18,805 bases of DNA from Treponema sp. GTDB taxonomy: Bacteria > Spirochaetota > Spirochaetia > Treponematales > Breznakiellaceae. The position numbers and the translations under genes are program-made. Below are positions 1 through 7,799 of the stretch, piece after piece; the first letter of the stretch is position 1; the number at the start of each line of letters is the position of its first letter. Under the pieces are notes generated by a model. It had not been told where the DNA came from. It saw only the letters and a list, made by a program, of their open reading frames with translations, and did no database searches. The stretch covers positions 1 to 18,805 of the forward strand of contig JAITAI010000112.1 in NCBI GenBank assembly GCA_031284195.1, written 5' to 3'.

Positions 1-1
1 A

Positions 2-268
2 ACTTCGATAGGGGATAAAGCCTTCGCCCAATGCGGGCCAGGGGACCTCACCATCACCCTGGGAGCCACCCTGCCGTCCCTGGGGACCAAGATATTCGAT
101 GGAGTTACCGGGACCAAGCAGGTTACGGTTCGCGTTCCCAACGCCGCTAAATCCGCCTACACCGCGGTTTGGGTGGACGGTCTTAAAGGCAAGGGCTGGA
201 AATCCGCCACAGGAGCTGGTGACGGCAGCATAATGCGCAACATCAACGTTACTATCGAAGGGTATTAG
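2..268 (+). CDS. BspA-like leucine-rich-repeat (LRR_5) surface protein, C-terminal end only
   Basis: Frame 2 is open from the window edge to a TAG at 266-268, giving the last 88 residues of a larger protein. The first residues read TSIGDKAFAQCG. This matches the repeat unit of BspA-like/LRR_5 proteins (IG-x-x-AF-x-x-C), which are secreted or surface adhesins in Treponema, Tannerella and other host-associated bacteria. The remainder (VTVRVPNAAKSAY and on to a C-terminal INVTIEGY) looks like a capping domain after the last repeat. The start and the number of repeats lie outside the window. The stop is two bases before the next ATG, so the gene is probably co-transcribed with the outer-membrane barrel gene behind it. 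Family assignment comes from one repeat only; the role as adhesin is inferred. Confidence 0.7.
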   Translation, partial: TSIGDKAFAQCGPGDLTITLGATLPSLGTKIFDGVTGTKQVTVRVPNAAKSAYTAVWVDGLKGKGWKSATGAGDGSIMRNINVTIEGY

Positions 269-270
269 CC

Positions 271-1824
271 ATGAAGAAAGCTGCTCTGTTTCTGCAGGTA
301 TTCTGCTTGTTTACCATCCTGGGCTGGGGCCATCCCCATCCCAATCCCGCCGATGAAGATCACGGGGATGCCACATCCCTGCAGATCCTGGGCGGCAATC
401 TTAAAATTGGGGGCTCCCTTAAAGTCCGCCTTATGACCGAAACCGATACCCGGGAAGATGCCCCAACCACGGTGTTCTTTGACGACTCCCGCAACAACTC
501 CCGCTTCGTAACAGACGGGGATGAAACCTTCTCTCCGCCTCCCAAAAGGTTTCATCCGGGTCACGGGGGCAGCGCCCCTTCCTCTGGTAGCGGAAGCGCC
601 TCCGGGGACGATTTCGCCGACGGCACCAGTCTTCGGGCCGAACTTTCCACGGTGTTCTCCCGCCAAGAGGGGGGGATAAAACTCACCCTCCGCAAAAATG
701 TTGGCCCCCTTTTCGATCTGGTCGATTCATCGACCGGGAAGGCGGAATTGGATGAAGACCTTAACTATTTCGGTCTTACCAATGCCTACGGCTGGTTTAA
801 CCTGTGGGACAACATGATTACCGTAACCGCCGGTATTATCGCCGACGGCATTATGGGTACTTCTGCCCTGGAGGATACTGCCACCGACAGCGACTACGAT
901 GCGGTCCGGGGACTTCGCCTCGCGGTAACGCCCTGGAAGATTCCCGGACTCCTCTTCGGCGTGGCCTGGGATGTCGGCACCTATCTGGGAGGGGACCAAT
1001 ACTTCGGGATAGACCAGAACACCAACACCCTGGCGGAGGCTGATCGGAATCGCATTTTTGATAGCCTTACAAGCCTTTTTAGCCAGACCCGAATCGGAGC
1101 GCTGTACATCCACGAGCGCTGGGGCGGCCTCTCGGTTTCGATGAAACCGAACGGCTTCTATTATAACAACCTCCTCTATCCGGGAGAGGAGCTGTGGCAC
1201 GGGATAGACCTCCTCTTTGGGATAAAAGCTACTGCCCTCCTGGATTTCCGCTTTATCTTTGAAGGGGAACTGCGCAACCTAGGCATTGATAACCGTCTCT
1301 CAAAAGAAGCTGCGGGGATTCTCGCGGGGCTTAAGTCCACTACCCTGAACAGCAAAGCCCAGCAGGAGTATGCAGAAACCTTTATGCCCGGATATGACCT
1401 CTACTTCTCCGCTGTTTGCGACTACTTCTACAACCTCTCCTTTGGGGCCCGCTATCACCTGACAATGTTTGACAAGGTAGGCTATCGAGAAGCCGACGAA
1501 GTAACCGCTTACAAACTGCACGAAATCCGGCTCTTCGGTACTTACAAAATCTTCTCCTGGCTTGCCGCAGGTCTTGAAACCCAATTCGACATCGACGGAC
1601 TTCCTTCTCATAGTTACGACCCAAGTCACAAAATTGACGGCAGGGACTCGATTTTCAAGGGCTTTTACCTAAAGCCCAGCCTTACCTTTACCATTGGTGA
1701 AGGACTATCCTTCGTTCTAAGGGACAAGGTTTACTTCTATAACGACAGTTACGTGGCCAATGCCTACTCCAAAGGCGGCTATATCATGAATCAGGTTCAG
1801 CTTGATTTCATCTGGAGTTTTTAA
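271..1824 (+). CDS. Outer-membrane beta-barrel (porin-like) protein with histidine-rich patches
   Basis: The 517-residue product starts with a clear signal peptide (MKKAALFLQVFCLFTILGWG). The mature N-terminus is rich in His, Asp and Pro (GHPHPNPADEDHGD). A second His/Gly/Ser-rich low-complexity patch lies near residues 90-115 (KRFHPGHGG, then SGSGSASGDD). The rest alternates polar and hydrophobic residues with many aromatic girdle residues, and the protein ends in QLDFIWSF. A terminal phenylalanine is the usual beta-signal read by BamA in outer-membrane barrels. The start ATG follows a GAAGGG Shine-Dalgarno-like sequence and lies two bases after the LRR gene stop. The DUF4198 gene follows almost immediately. 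I do not recognise a named family. A porin or uptake channel, possibly for metal, fits the neighbours but is inference. Confidence 0.72.
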   Translation: MKKAALFLQVFCLFTILGWGHPHPNPADEDHGDATSLQILGGNLKIGGSLKVRLMTETDTREDAPTTVFFDDSRNNSRFVTDGDETFSPPPKRFHPGHGGSAPSSGSGSASGDDFADGTSLRAELSTVFSRQEGGIKLTLRKNVGPLFDLVDSSTGKAELDEDLNYFGLTNAYGWFNLWDNMITVTAGIIADGIMGTSALEDTATDSDYDAVRGLRLAVTPWKIPGLLFGVAWDVGTYLGGDQYFGIDQNTNTLAEADRNRIFDSLTSLFSQTRIGALYIHERWGGLSVSMKPNGFYYNNLLYPGEELWHGIDLLFGIKATALLDFRFIFEGELRNLGIDNRLSKEAAGILAGLKSTTLNSKAQQEYAETFMPGYDLYFSAVCDYFYNLSFGARYHLTMFDKVGYREADEVTAYKLHEIRLFGTYKIFSWLAAGLETQFDIDGLPSHSYDPSHKIDGRDSIFKGFYLKPSLTFTIGEGLSFVLRDKVYFYNDSYVANAYSKGGYIMNQVQLDFIWSF

Positions 1825-1857
1825 GGGATGCGTAAAATGAATATAAGGGGTGTAATG

Positions 1858-2649
1858 ATGAAAAAGGCGTTTTTGACGGTATTACTAGGAATGGCCGCAG
1901 CGGGCATAGTCGGATCCCATGAGTTTTTCGTGATTCCCCGGGAAGTAAGGGATTACAAAGCCGGAGACACCATCCCTCTTGCCGTACTTTCGACCCACTA
2001 CTTTATGGTAGGGGAGGAGATTGAGACCCCTGGGACGGTGAACGATGTATATGTACTGCAGAGCGAGGGAAAGACCAGTCTTCCCCTTACTGCGAACCAG
2101 GGGCAGTTGTTCTACGAAACCAGCTATACCTTAAAAGACAATACCCCTGCGGTCCTTGTGGGCAACCGCGTCGGAGCCTACTACTGCATCTTTACCGATG
2201 GGAGCTACGCCGATGGAAGGCGTGACGAAGTAGCCAAGACGAATCCCCAAAAGACCATAGGGAGATCCCACTTCTACGCCAAATTTTCAAAAACCTACCT
2301 GACTCCGGATCCCAAGGATACGGCGTATAAAAATCCCCTGGGACAGACCCTTGAGATTGTGCCCCTTACCAATCCCGCAAAGATTGCCAAGGGTAAAAAC
2401 GCGGAATTTCAGGTATTTTACAAGGGCCAGCCTTTAGGCAATGCAGAAGTCTCGGCAACGTATAATGGGTATGACTCAAAGAGGGAAAACAGCTATGCGT
2501 TGACCGAAACAACTAAGCAGAGCGGCAGAGTGCGGTTTAAGATTAACCAAAGTGGCATTTGGCTCGTCCGGGTAAGCGATACCCGGCGTGGCGACCCTGG
2601 CGTGGATGTACAAGAACTTGCCGCTATTGTGGTATTCACCGTTAAATGA
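1858..2649 (+). CDS. Periplasmic DUF4198-family protein (putative metal-uptake accessory protein)
   Basis: The 263-residue product has a signal peptide (MKKAFLTVLLGMAAAGIVG) and a mature start of SHEFFVIP. This resembles the HEFW-like N-terminus of DUF4198 proteins (COG5266, formerly annotated as the periplasmic component of Co2+ transport). The C-terminal half (about 180-263) has the family pattern of a beta-sandwich with a GQPLGNAEV motif and GIWLVRVS near the end. Several in-frame ATGs exist (1828, 1837, 1855, 1858). I chose 1858 because AAGGGG at 1845-1850 is then seven bases upstream and the signal peptide starts cleanly. The 33-base gap to the barrel gene implies one operon. The conserved N-terminal His and the His-rich barrel next door suggest metal handling, but the substrate is not shown by sequence. 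Confidence 0.72.
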   Translation: MKKAFLTVLLGMAAAGIVGSHEFFVIPREVRDYKAGDTIPLAVLSTHYFMVGEEIETPGTVNDVYVLQSEGKTSLPLTANQGQLFYETSYTLKDNTPAVLVGNRVGAYYCIFTDGSYADGRRDEVAKTNPQKTIGRSHFYAKFSKTYLTPDPKDTAYKNPLGQTLEIVPLTNPAKIAKGKNAEFQVFYKGQPLGNAEVSATYNGYDSKRENSYALTETTKQSGRVRFKINQSGIWLVRVSDTRRGDPGVDVQELAAIVVFTVK

Positions 2650-2679
2650 GGCGTTTCGGTCCCAGTTACTAACATTCCA

Positions 2680-3270
2680 TTCACGGCTCACGGCAACGAA
2701 GCTAAACTGTATTCCTTACTCTGTAAGAAAGTCCCACCCTGAAGACCCAAGGGATAGGCTATAGCAGCGACAAGACGTTGAGAGTTACTGTCCATAGTTG
2801 CCTTGTGGTAACTGCCGACAGGCTGGTTTTGGGGGTATGAGACCAGTCAGGGTATAACCGGGTAGAACCGAAGGATGGGTCAGTAAGCCATGAGAGTAAG
2901 AAAATACGGCCGATAGAGGAGCAAGAGTATTTTCAATGGCTGTAAAGGCTGGAGAAGAGTAGCGGACATTCCCCCGGATATGAGTAACCGGGAGGGGGAT
3001 AGGTATGAGGTGTTTACCAGGGCGCAAGAGTTGAAAGAAACGTTTCTCATCAAGATAGTACAAAATAGTACAAAACCGGATGACAGTGGAAAACGAGCGG
3101 ATACTGGATGAGATACGGAAGAAACGGTATCAGGGGAGAGTTCAAGTAAGGCTCCCTCGAAACAGCCGGAACGGGAAGCGGTATTACAACTGCGGTACGC
3201 ATCCTATGAGGTAAAACGGCCGCATAGAGCGGATAAGGTAAAAACACTACCTGATGCAATTATTTTGCAG
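2680..3270 (+). pseudogene. Degenerate IS4-family transposase remnant
   Basis: Concatenated pieces in several frames read like one IS4-type transposase. Frame 3 (about 2730-2945) gives GIGYSSDKTLRVTVHSCLVV and, after a TGA at 2838, KKIRPIEEQEYFQWL. Frame 1 (about 2941-3074) gives NREGDRYEVFTRAQELK and ETFLIKIVQN. Frame 2 (about 3080-3168) gives ENERILDEIRKKRYQGRVQV and RLPRNSRNG. Frame 1 again (3169-3270) gives EREAVLQLRYASYEVKRP and KTLPDAIIL. The order and motifs (PIEE-x-E, D/N-RE-x-D-x-YE-x-F, GRV-x-V-x-(I/L)PR, LRYA-x-YEVKRP) match the family. The first acidic residue of the usual DRE motif is Asn. The C-terminal part, including the YREK region, is missing and the remnant ends six bases before the stop codon of the pseudouridine synthase gene. 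I found no terminal inverted repeats. The element is dead. Confidence 0.75.
3055..3074 (+). repeat. Perfect 10-bp tandem duplication that frameshifts the transposase remnant
   Basis: ATAGTACAAA occurs twice back to back (3055-3064 and 3065-3074). Removing one copy restores a continuous reading frame (KIVQNRMTVENERILDEIR) across the join, so the duplication is one of the inactivating lesions. Confidence 0.85.
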
Positions 3271-3275
3271 GGGCG

Positions 3276-4004
3276 CTATATCCTTGACCAATCCTTCTGA
3301 GGGTTTCCCCCTGGCAGGGGTTTAAAACCCTGGATAAACGTCTCGAAATACCCAGGCAGGGGAGCGGTAATATCCAGGGAAAATCCCAGGGGGTCTTCCC
3401 CCTGGAGGATGACGAGCCGTGAGGCATGGAGCAAAAGCCTGGTAAGCCCCCTGGTTTTATGCAGTTCCTTGTTGAGGGTGAAATTGCCGTATTTATCGTC
3501 CCCGAGGATCGGGTTCCCGATCCGGGCCAGGTGCCGGCGGATCTGGTGCATACGGCCGGTACCCAGTTCAAGGGCAAGGAGCGAAAAATCCCGGTCCCCT
3601 GCAAGTCGAGTATAGCCTGTCTCGGCCTGTTTCTGGGTTCCTCGAATTGCAAGGCCGCACCTTATGGTACCTGAATCTTCTGGAGGTCTGCCGACACAGA
3701 CCGCGAGGTAGTGCTTACGGATCCCCTGCTTCTTGGAAAACAAGGCGGAAAACCAGGCCGCAGCTTCCCGGTTTTTTGCCACGAGGATGATACCCGACGT
3801 ATCCTTGTCAAGCCGGTGAACCAACAGCGGTCGAGGAGACCAGGTTTCCTCAAGGATCCTGTCCAGGGATGCCCCTACCCGGGCTCCCCCCTGTACCGCA
3901 AGCCCTGCCGGTTTGTTGAGGACGATGCAGTATGTATTTTCAAAAAGTAAGGATATATGTTTCAACCTTCTTTCCTCAAGAGCGAGTTCCCTGATCCGCT
4001 GCAT
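3276..4004 (-). CDS. RluA-family RNA pseudouridine synthase
   Basis: The 242-residue product converts uridine to pseudouridine in rRNA or tRNA in the cytoplasm. It has the family's catalytic motif HRLDKDTSG at residues 63-71 with the essential Asp at 66. It also has NKPAGLAVQGG at 30-40, the later ELGTGRMHQIRRHLA segment, and GNPILGDDKYG. At 242 residues it is shorter than RluC or RluD (about 320) because it lacks the N-terminal S4 RNA-binding domain, so the target nucleotide cannot be assigned. The ATG at 4002-4004 is preceded by AAAGGG about six bases upstream. The gene is divergent from the transglutaminase-like gene, and its 3' end abuts the IS4 transposase remnant. Base use is like its neighbours. 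Confidence 0.9.
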   Translation of the reverse strand: MQRIRELALEERRLKHISLLFENTYCIVLNKPAGLAVQGGARVGASLDRILEETWSPRPLLVHRLDKDTSGIILVAKNREAAAWFSALFSKKQGIRKHYLAVCVGRPPEDSGTIRCGLAIRGTQKQAETGYTRLAGDRDFSLLALELGTGRMHQIRRHLARIGNPILGDDKYGNFTLNKELHKTRGLTRLLLHASRLVILQGEDPLGFSLDITAPLPGYFETFIQGFKPLPGGNPQKDWSRI

Positions 4005-4082
4005 ATAAAGCCCTTTGGAGGGCCCTAGTCCACCGGCCTCTCAACCGTACAAAACATTGACCTCGCCTTAATTATCTTTTTT

Positions 4083-5318
4083 ATGAACCCTAAAATGGTC
4101 GAAACTTATACTATCATGGTATTTAGAAATAATCCTGCCCGGATCCGCTGCTACGGTACGGGTATGTTTCTCCTGTTTTTGCTTCTTTCCCCGGTGTTAT
4201 TATCCGCTTCACCCATAGCGTCCCCTACCTGGGGCTTCCGCATCGATCCTCCTGAAGGGTATCAGCTCATGGAAGGTGACGGAAAAGGCCGGTTCTCCTT
4301 TCGTTTTCAGGAAGAGGAAACCCAGCTTGATTTAGTGGTGTATGCCGGCGCCCTCCAGCCTGATGGTTCCCGGTCAAAGAACCCCTATCCTTCGGTAGCG
4401 GTTTTGGCAGCGGATGTTCAACGGCGTTTGAACAGCCAAGGAGCCATAAAGCCCTTTACCTATCGCCATAAACAGGCGGTCCTCATGGAATTACGGTTTT
4501 CAGGGATCCACGGTCTTTCCCAAGGATGGGGCCTTTGTATTGAACTGGAATCCCCAGAGCAAACAGGAGAAAAGCCCCTGTTACTCGCCTTGGCTTATGG
4601 GCCTGTCCAGAGGGGGAATATCCCAGATATCCATTTTTCTGCTTTGGATTCGATTGTTCCCAGTCCCCAGGACCGGTTGGTTCCCGGTCCCATCACGGAG
4701 TATCAGTATCCCCGTGGTACTCAGCAGCAGGTACCCTTGGCAGGTCTAGCAGTGGAGGCCCTCATATACGAACATGATGCGGCTGCAGCTCAAGCCTTGG
4801 TAGATCGGGAATTCCGTATCCTCCGGCGATATATCGCTTCACCTCAGTGGAAAGAAGCCTGGATTCGTTTTTATCGGGCCATTTACCGGGATTCCTTTGA
4901 TCGCCTCGCCCATGCAGCCTTTATGCTGGAACGTTTCTGGAATATTCCGGAATTGGAAGATCGGGACCTGGCGGAAAAAGCCCTGAATTGGGTCCAGTCC
5001 TTTACTTATGAACGGAACCTCTTGGGTAGTGATTTTGTGAACTTGGTAAGCGCTGCGGTAGAGGGCCGGGGAGACTGCGACAGCCGGGCCTTGCTTTGGG
5101 CCCTCATACTGGAACAGGCCAATATCCCTGCAGCTATCATGGTTTCTCCTCAGTACAGTCACGCCATGGGTCTTGCGGATCTGCCGGGAACCGGCGCGCG
5201 GTTTACCCTGGAAGGTAAATCATGGCTTGTAGCGGAAACCACCAGTTCCGTATCCTTGGGCCGTATTAGCGCCCAGATGAGTGAGACCCGGTATTGGCTG
5301 GGAGTGGCCCTTGAATAG
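4083..5318 (+). CDS. Exported transglutaminase-like domain protein
   Basis: The 411-residue reading frame has a hydrophobic export segment (MFLLFLLLSPVLLSASPIAS at residues 28-47). Its C-terminal region resembles a transglutaminase-like (papain-fold) domain. The candidate catalytic Cys is 332 in GRGDCDSRALLWAL, His is 360 in SHAMG, and an acidic residue (Glu 385 in WLVAETT) sits where the third member of the triad is expected. Such proteins act as proteases, amidases or cross-linkers in the envelope. The N-terminal 300 residues are not recognised; part (about 50-200) looks like a beta-rich domain starting WGFRIDPPEGY. The start is uncertain: ATGs at 4083, 4095, 4116 and 4164 have weak or no Shine-Dalgarno. 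The 4116 start (MVFRNN) would give a conventional signal peptide with a basic N-region. It stands alone between divergent and intergenic DNA. Confidence 0.7.
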   Translation: MNPKMVETYTIMVFRNNPARIRCYGTGMFLLFLLLSPVLLSASPIASPTWGFRIDPPEGYQLMEGDGKGRFSFRFQEEETQLDLVVYAGALQPDGSRSKNPYPSVAVLAADVQRRLNSQGAIKPFTYRHKQAVLMELRFSGIHGLSQGWGLCIELESPEQTGEKPLLLALAYGPVQRGNIPDIHFSALDSIVPSPQDRLVPGPITEYQYPRGTQQQVPLAGLAVEALIYEHDAAAAQALVDREFRILRRYIASPQWKEAWIRFYRAIYRDSFDRLAHAAFMLERFWNIPELEDRDLAEKALNWVQSFTYERNLLGSDFVNLVSAAVEGRGDCDSRALLWALILEQANIPAAIMVSPQYSHAMGLADLPGTGARFTLEGKSWLVAETTSSVSLGRISAQMSETRYWLGVALE

Positions 5319-5353
5319 GAACGGAGAACTGAACCATGCAGGAATGGCCCCGT

Positions 5354-5431
5354 GAGCCAGTTTCAAAACTCAGGTAAGTTGTGAGAAAGCCGTTACAGAT
5401 GCACCAGGGGCCAAAGCTGTTTTGACGGATC
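5354..5431. repeat. Interspersed ~80-bp repeat, copy 1 (degenerate)
   Basis: Starts GAGCCAGTTTCAAAACTCA, continues with GTTGTGAGAAAGCCGTTACA and ends near CTGTTTTGACGGATC. The left part and the inner GTTGTGA block can pair imperfectly, and the right end is a rough inverted copy of the left end. It shares the order and spacing of these blocks with copy 2 at 5678-5760. Confidence 0.6.
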
Positions 5432-5677
5432 TATCTTGTCATTGGGAGAGCCATCGCTTCTTCTCCTTACTCGAAAAAATACCCCTGATCGGATAAGGTA
5501 TGAAAAACAGCGGGCGCCGGGATTATAGTCTGGATGTCCTGGACTTGAGTCAGCAAATACCTCATGTGAACCCCAAATAAGGAGAAAGGTATGGCCTACA
5601 ATGATTGGATAGTCCGGTTCCCGGTTACAATATGCTGGGCCATAAACGATGTCAGCTGTTTCGCCATACATATCCTA

Positions 5678-5760
5678 GAGCCAATTTCAAAACTCATACC
5701 CGTTGTGAAACCGGTTCCCTTACACAAAGAAATAAACCTGCGCCAGTTTTGACCGGAATC
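5678..5760. repeat. Interspersed ~80-bp repeat, copy 2
   Basis: Starts GAGCCAATTTCAAAACTCA (one mismatch to copy 1 over 19 bases), continues GTTGTGAAACCGGTTCCCTT and ends CAGTTTTGACCGGAATC. GTTGTGAAACCGGTTC is an imperfect inverted copy of the left end, so the element can fold into a hairpin. The layout is like a short interspersed or MITE-like intergenic repeat. Confidence 0.6.
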
Positions 5761-5913
5761 CGCAAAAGGTACGGGTTATTGCTCATCACTTCCTCATGGG
5801 GAAATGTATTGGACCTCTGCGGCACTTACTGCTCCTGCTACGGACTCGCCAGTTCGCACCAGGCTGACCCCAAGGAAAGCGGTTTGACTTGTATAACTGA
5901 CCTTATACAGCCA

Positions 5914-5945
5914 TCACCTATAGGTGAGAGGGTTTCACCAGGTGA
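5914..5945. repeat. Pair of TCACC/GGTGA palindromes
   Basis: TCACCTATAGGTGA (5914-5927) is a perfect 14-bp palindrome. TCACCAGGTGA (5935-5945) is a second copy of the same arms around one base. The arms of the two copies can also pair with each other. This could be a protein-binding site or a processed 3' end of the ABC operon transcript; no U-run follows on either strand. Confidence 0.55.
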
Positions 5946-6010
5946 CCTGTTGAATGCAAGTACCAAAAACCGAAAAAGAAGGTCCTACAGGGGTTTTCTA
6001 TCTTCTATCC

Positions 6011-6850
6011 CTATCCCTTTACCGCTCCGGCGGTAAGACCCTTAATAAACTGTTTGCTGGCGACCAGATAGAGGGCAATAACCGGAAGGGCCGACAGGGT
6101 CAGGACGGCAAGTACCTTGGACCAGTCGGTCTGATACTGACCGAAGAGCCGTGTTACCCCGAGCAGTACGGTTTTGGCCCGGTCATCACTAATGAAGATA
6201 AGGGGAAACCACAGGTCGTTCCAGAAGGGTACCAGGTTGTAAATAGCCACGGTTGCAATAGCCGGCCGTAACAGGGGGGCGATGATCCGGAGAAAAATGC
6301 CGAAACGTCCTGCTCCGTCGATAATGGCCGCTTCGGTTAATTCATAGGGCACGGCATGGATAAATTCGGTTAAAACGAATATGGCCACTGGTATGCCCAT
6401 AGCCACGTAGATCGGTATCAAGGCCCAGATCGTATTCAGCAGTCCCAGCATTTTAACCAGTTCTAAGAGGCGTATGGAGGCGATTTTGATGGGGAGCATC
6501 ATACCGGCTATGCAGAAAAAGTACAGGGCCCGGGAAATTTTCCCTCGCCAATTGGCCAGCCCATAACTTGCCAGTGCGCCGGTGAGGAGCAGGATCATAA
6601 GGGACAGAATTACGGCGATGAAACTATTCTTGAAGTAAACCAGAAAATCGCCGTCCGAAAACACCATCCCGTAATTGGCGATATTCCATTTTTTAGGAAG
6701 CCCAAAGGGGTTTTGATAAATCGAAAGTCGATCTTTGAACGAGTTTATCACCATCACCCACAGGGGGAAGATGACGATCAACGACCAGATTCCCAAAATG
6801 AGGTGAGCAGGGATATGCAGATTTTGCCGTGCAAGAGAAGGGCGCTTCAT
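6011..6850 (-). CDS. CUT1 sugar ABC transporter permease, MalG-like
   Basis: The 279-residue inner-membrane subunit has about six transmembrane helices (the first near residues 15-36). It carries the EAA loop that docks on the ATPase at about 173-197 (TEAAIIDGAGRFGIFLRIIA with downstream Pro). The C-terminal KQFIKGLTAGAVKG is the normal end of MalG/LacG/UgpE-type permeases that import sugars or glycerol-phosphate. Its ATG (6848-6850) directly follows the TAA of the MalF-like gene (6851-6853) with no spacer, so translation is coupled. It is the last gene of the operon. The substrate cannot be told from sequence alone. Confidence 0.93.
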   Translation of the reverse strand: MKRPSLARQNLHIPAHLILGIWSLIVIFPLWVMVINSFKDRLSIYQNPFGLPKKWNIANYGMVFSDGDFLVYFKNSFIAVILSLMILLLTGALASYGLANWRGKISRALYFFCIAGMMLPIKIASIRLLELVKMLGLLNTIWALIPIYVAMGIPVAIFVLTEFIHAVPYELTEAAIIDGAGRFGIFLRIIAPLLRPAIATVAIYNLVPFWNDLWFPLIFISDDRAKTVLLGVTRLFGQYQTDWSKVLAVLTLSALPVIALYLVASKQFIKGLTAGAVKG

Positions 6851-7777
6851 TTAGTCCCTCCCCTGCGTTGCCCGCAGGGTCGGTATAACCCCCAAACAGA
6901 GCACCACAAAAGTAATAGTCGCAATAGCCGCTCCCATCCCCGGATCAGGAATCCCCACTGGATGCTGCCCTGCAATGCCCACCCGGTAAAACAGGGTCCC
7001 GATAAGGTCGGTGGTATAATTCGGCGCTCCATTGGCGTTCTCCATAGCGAAAACCACGTCAAAAGCATTGAAGTTATTGACAAAGGTAAGAATGGCGATC
7101 ATACCAAGCACCGATTTAATCAAGGGAAGTTTGATATGCCAAAATACCTGTATTGGACTTGCCCCGTCAATCGAAGCCGCCTCAAAGTAATCCTCGCTAA
7201 TGTTCCGCAGGGCTGCCACAAACATCATCGTCGGTATACCCATCCATTGCCAACAGGAGACCAAAGACACGCACATAAGGGCAGTAAACCGGTCCCCTAG
7301 CCAAGGACGGACCAGGAAGTCCAGATGGAGTTTTTGCAGAAAAGGACCGCTCCACACCGGATTAAGGAGGAGCTTCCACAGGTAACCGGTTACGAGAACG
7401 GCCAGGGTAACCGGTATAAAAATGACGGTCTGATAGAATTCCCGGCCTTGCAGATTTTTGCTGGTCAGCAAGGTAGCAAAGATGATACCCAAGCCGTTCT
7501 GAACCGCCAGATGGATAAAGAAAAAGAGAAAGGTATGGGCAAAAGCCCCCCAATACCGTTCAGCGTACTGGGGAACCGTAACGAGTTTGATGAAATTAGC
7601 AAGACCGGAAAAACGGCGGCTTCCTGCCGAACCGGTATATAAACTTAACCAAAGGGAATTAAGGAGCGGCCAGGCCATAAAGACCACATAGAACAGCAAA
7701 GCCGGCGCTATATAGGGCAGCCAGGTTACTATTGTTCCATTTCCTAGAGTGGAATGCTTTGGAGACTTCACAGCCAT
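6851..7777 (-). CDS. CUT1 sugar ABC transporter permease, MalF-like
   Basis: The 308-residue inner-membrane subunit has an opening helix WLPYIAPALLFYVVFMAW near residues 19-36. The EAA loop is at about 199-223 (EAASIDGASPIQVFWHIKLP), and there is no large MalF-type periplasmic insertion, as in most non-enteric CUT1 systems. The frame is open further upstream to 7861, which would overlap the binding-protein gene. I chose the ATG at 7775-7777 because AAGGAGGG lies about five bases before it and the product starts MAVKSPKHST. It follows the binding-protein stop by 22 bases. It pairs with the MalG-like subunit encoded next to form the translocation channel. Confidence 0.92.
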   Translation of the reverse strand: MAVKSPKHSTLGNGTIVTWLPYIAPALLFYVVFMAWPLLNSLWLSLYTGSAGSRRFSGLANFIKLVTVPQYAERYWGAFAHTFLFFFIHLAVQNGLGIIFATLLTSKNLQGREFYQTVIFIPVTLAVLVTGYLWKLLLNPVWSGPFLQKLHLDFLVRPWLGDRFTALMCVSLVSCWQWMGIPTMMFVAALRNISEDYFEAASIDGASPIQVFWHIKLPLIKSVLGMIAILTFVNNFNAFDVVFAMENANGAPNYTTDLIGTLFYRVGIAGQHPVGIPDPGMGAAIATITFVVLCLGVIPTLRATQGRD

Positions 7778-7799
7778 AAGGCCCTCCTTAAAAACCGAT

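Larger units (their letters stand above)
5319..6010. other. Intergenic stretch without a gene, carrying repeats and palindromes
   Basis: About 690 bases between the transglutaminase-like gene and the 3' end of the ABC permease operon. It holds two degenerate copies of an ~80-bp repeat (5354-5431 and 5678-5760) and two close palindromes (5914-5927 and 5935-5945). Open frames here have no Shine-Dalgarno, no recognisable motifs and no family resemblance, so I call no gene. No convincing U-tailed terminator was found for either flanking gene. Confidence 0.6.

Noticed and set aside
2700..3060. Purine-rich stretch first considered as a group II intron or structured RNA
   Set aside because: Translation in shifting frames gives consistent IS4 transposase motifs, which explains the sequence better.
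5393..5671. 92-codon - strand frame in the 5319-6010 gap
   Set aside because: No ribosome binding site and no family resemblance; it runs between the two repeat copies and partly covers them.
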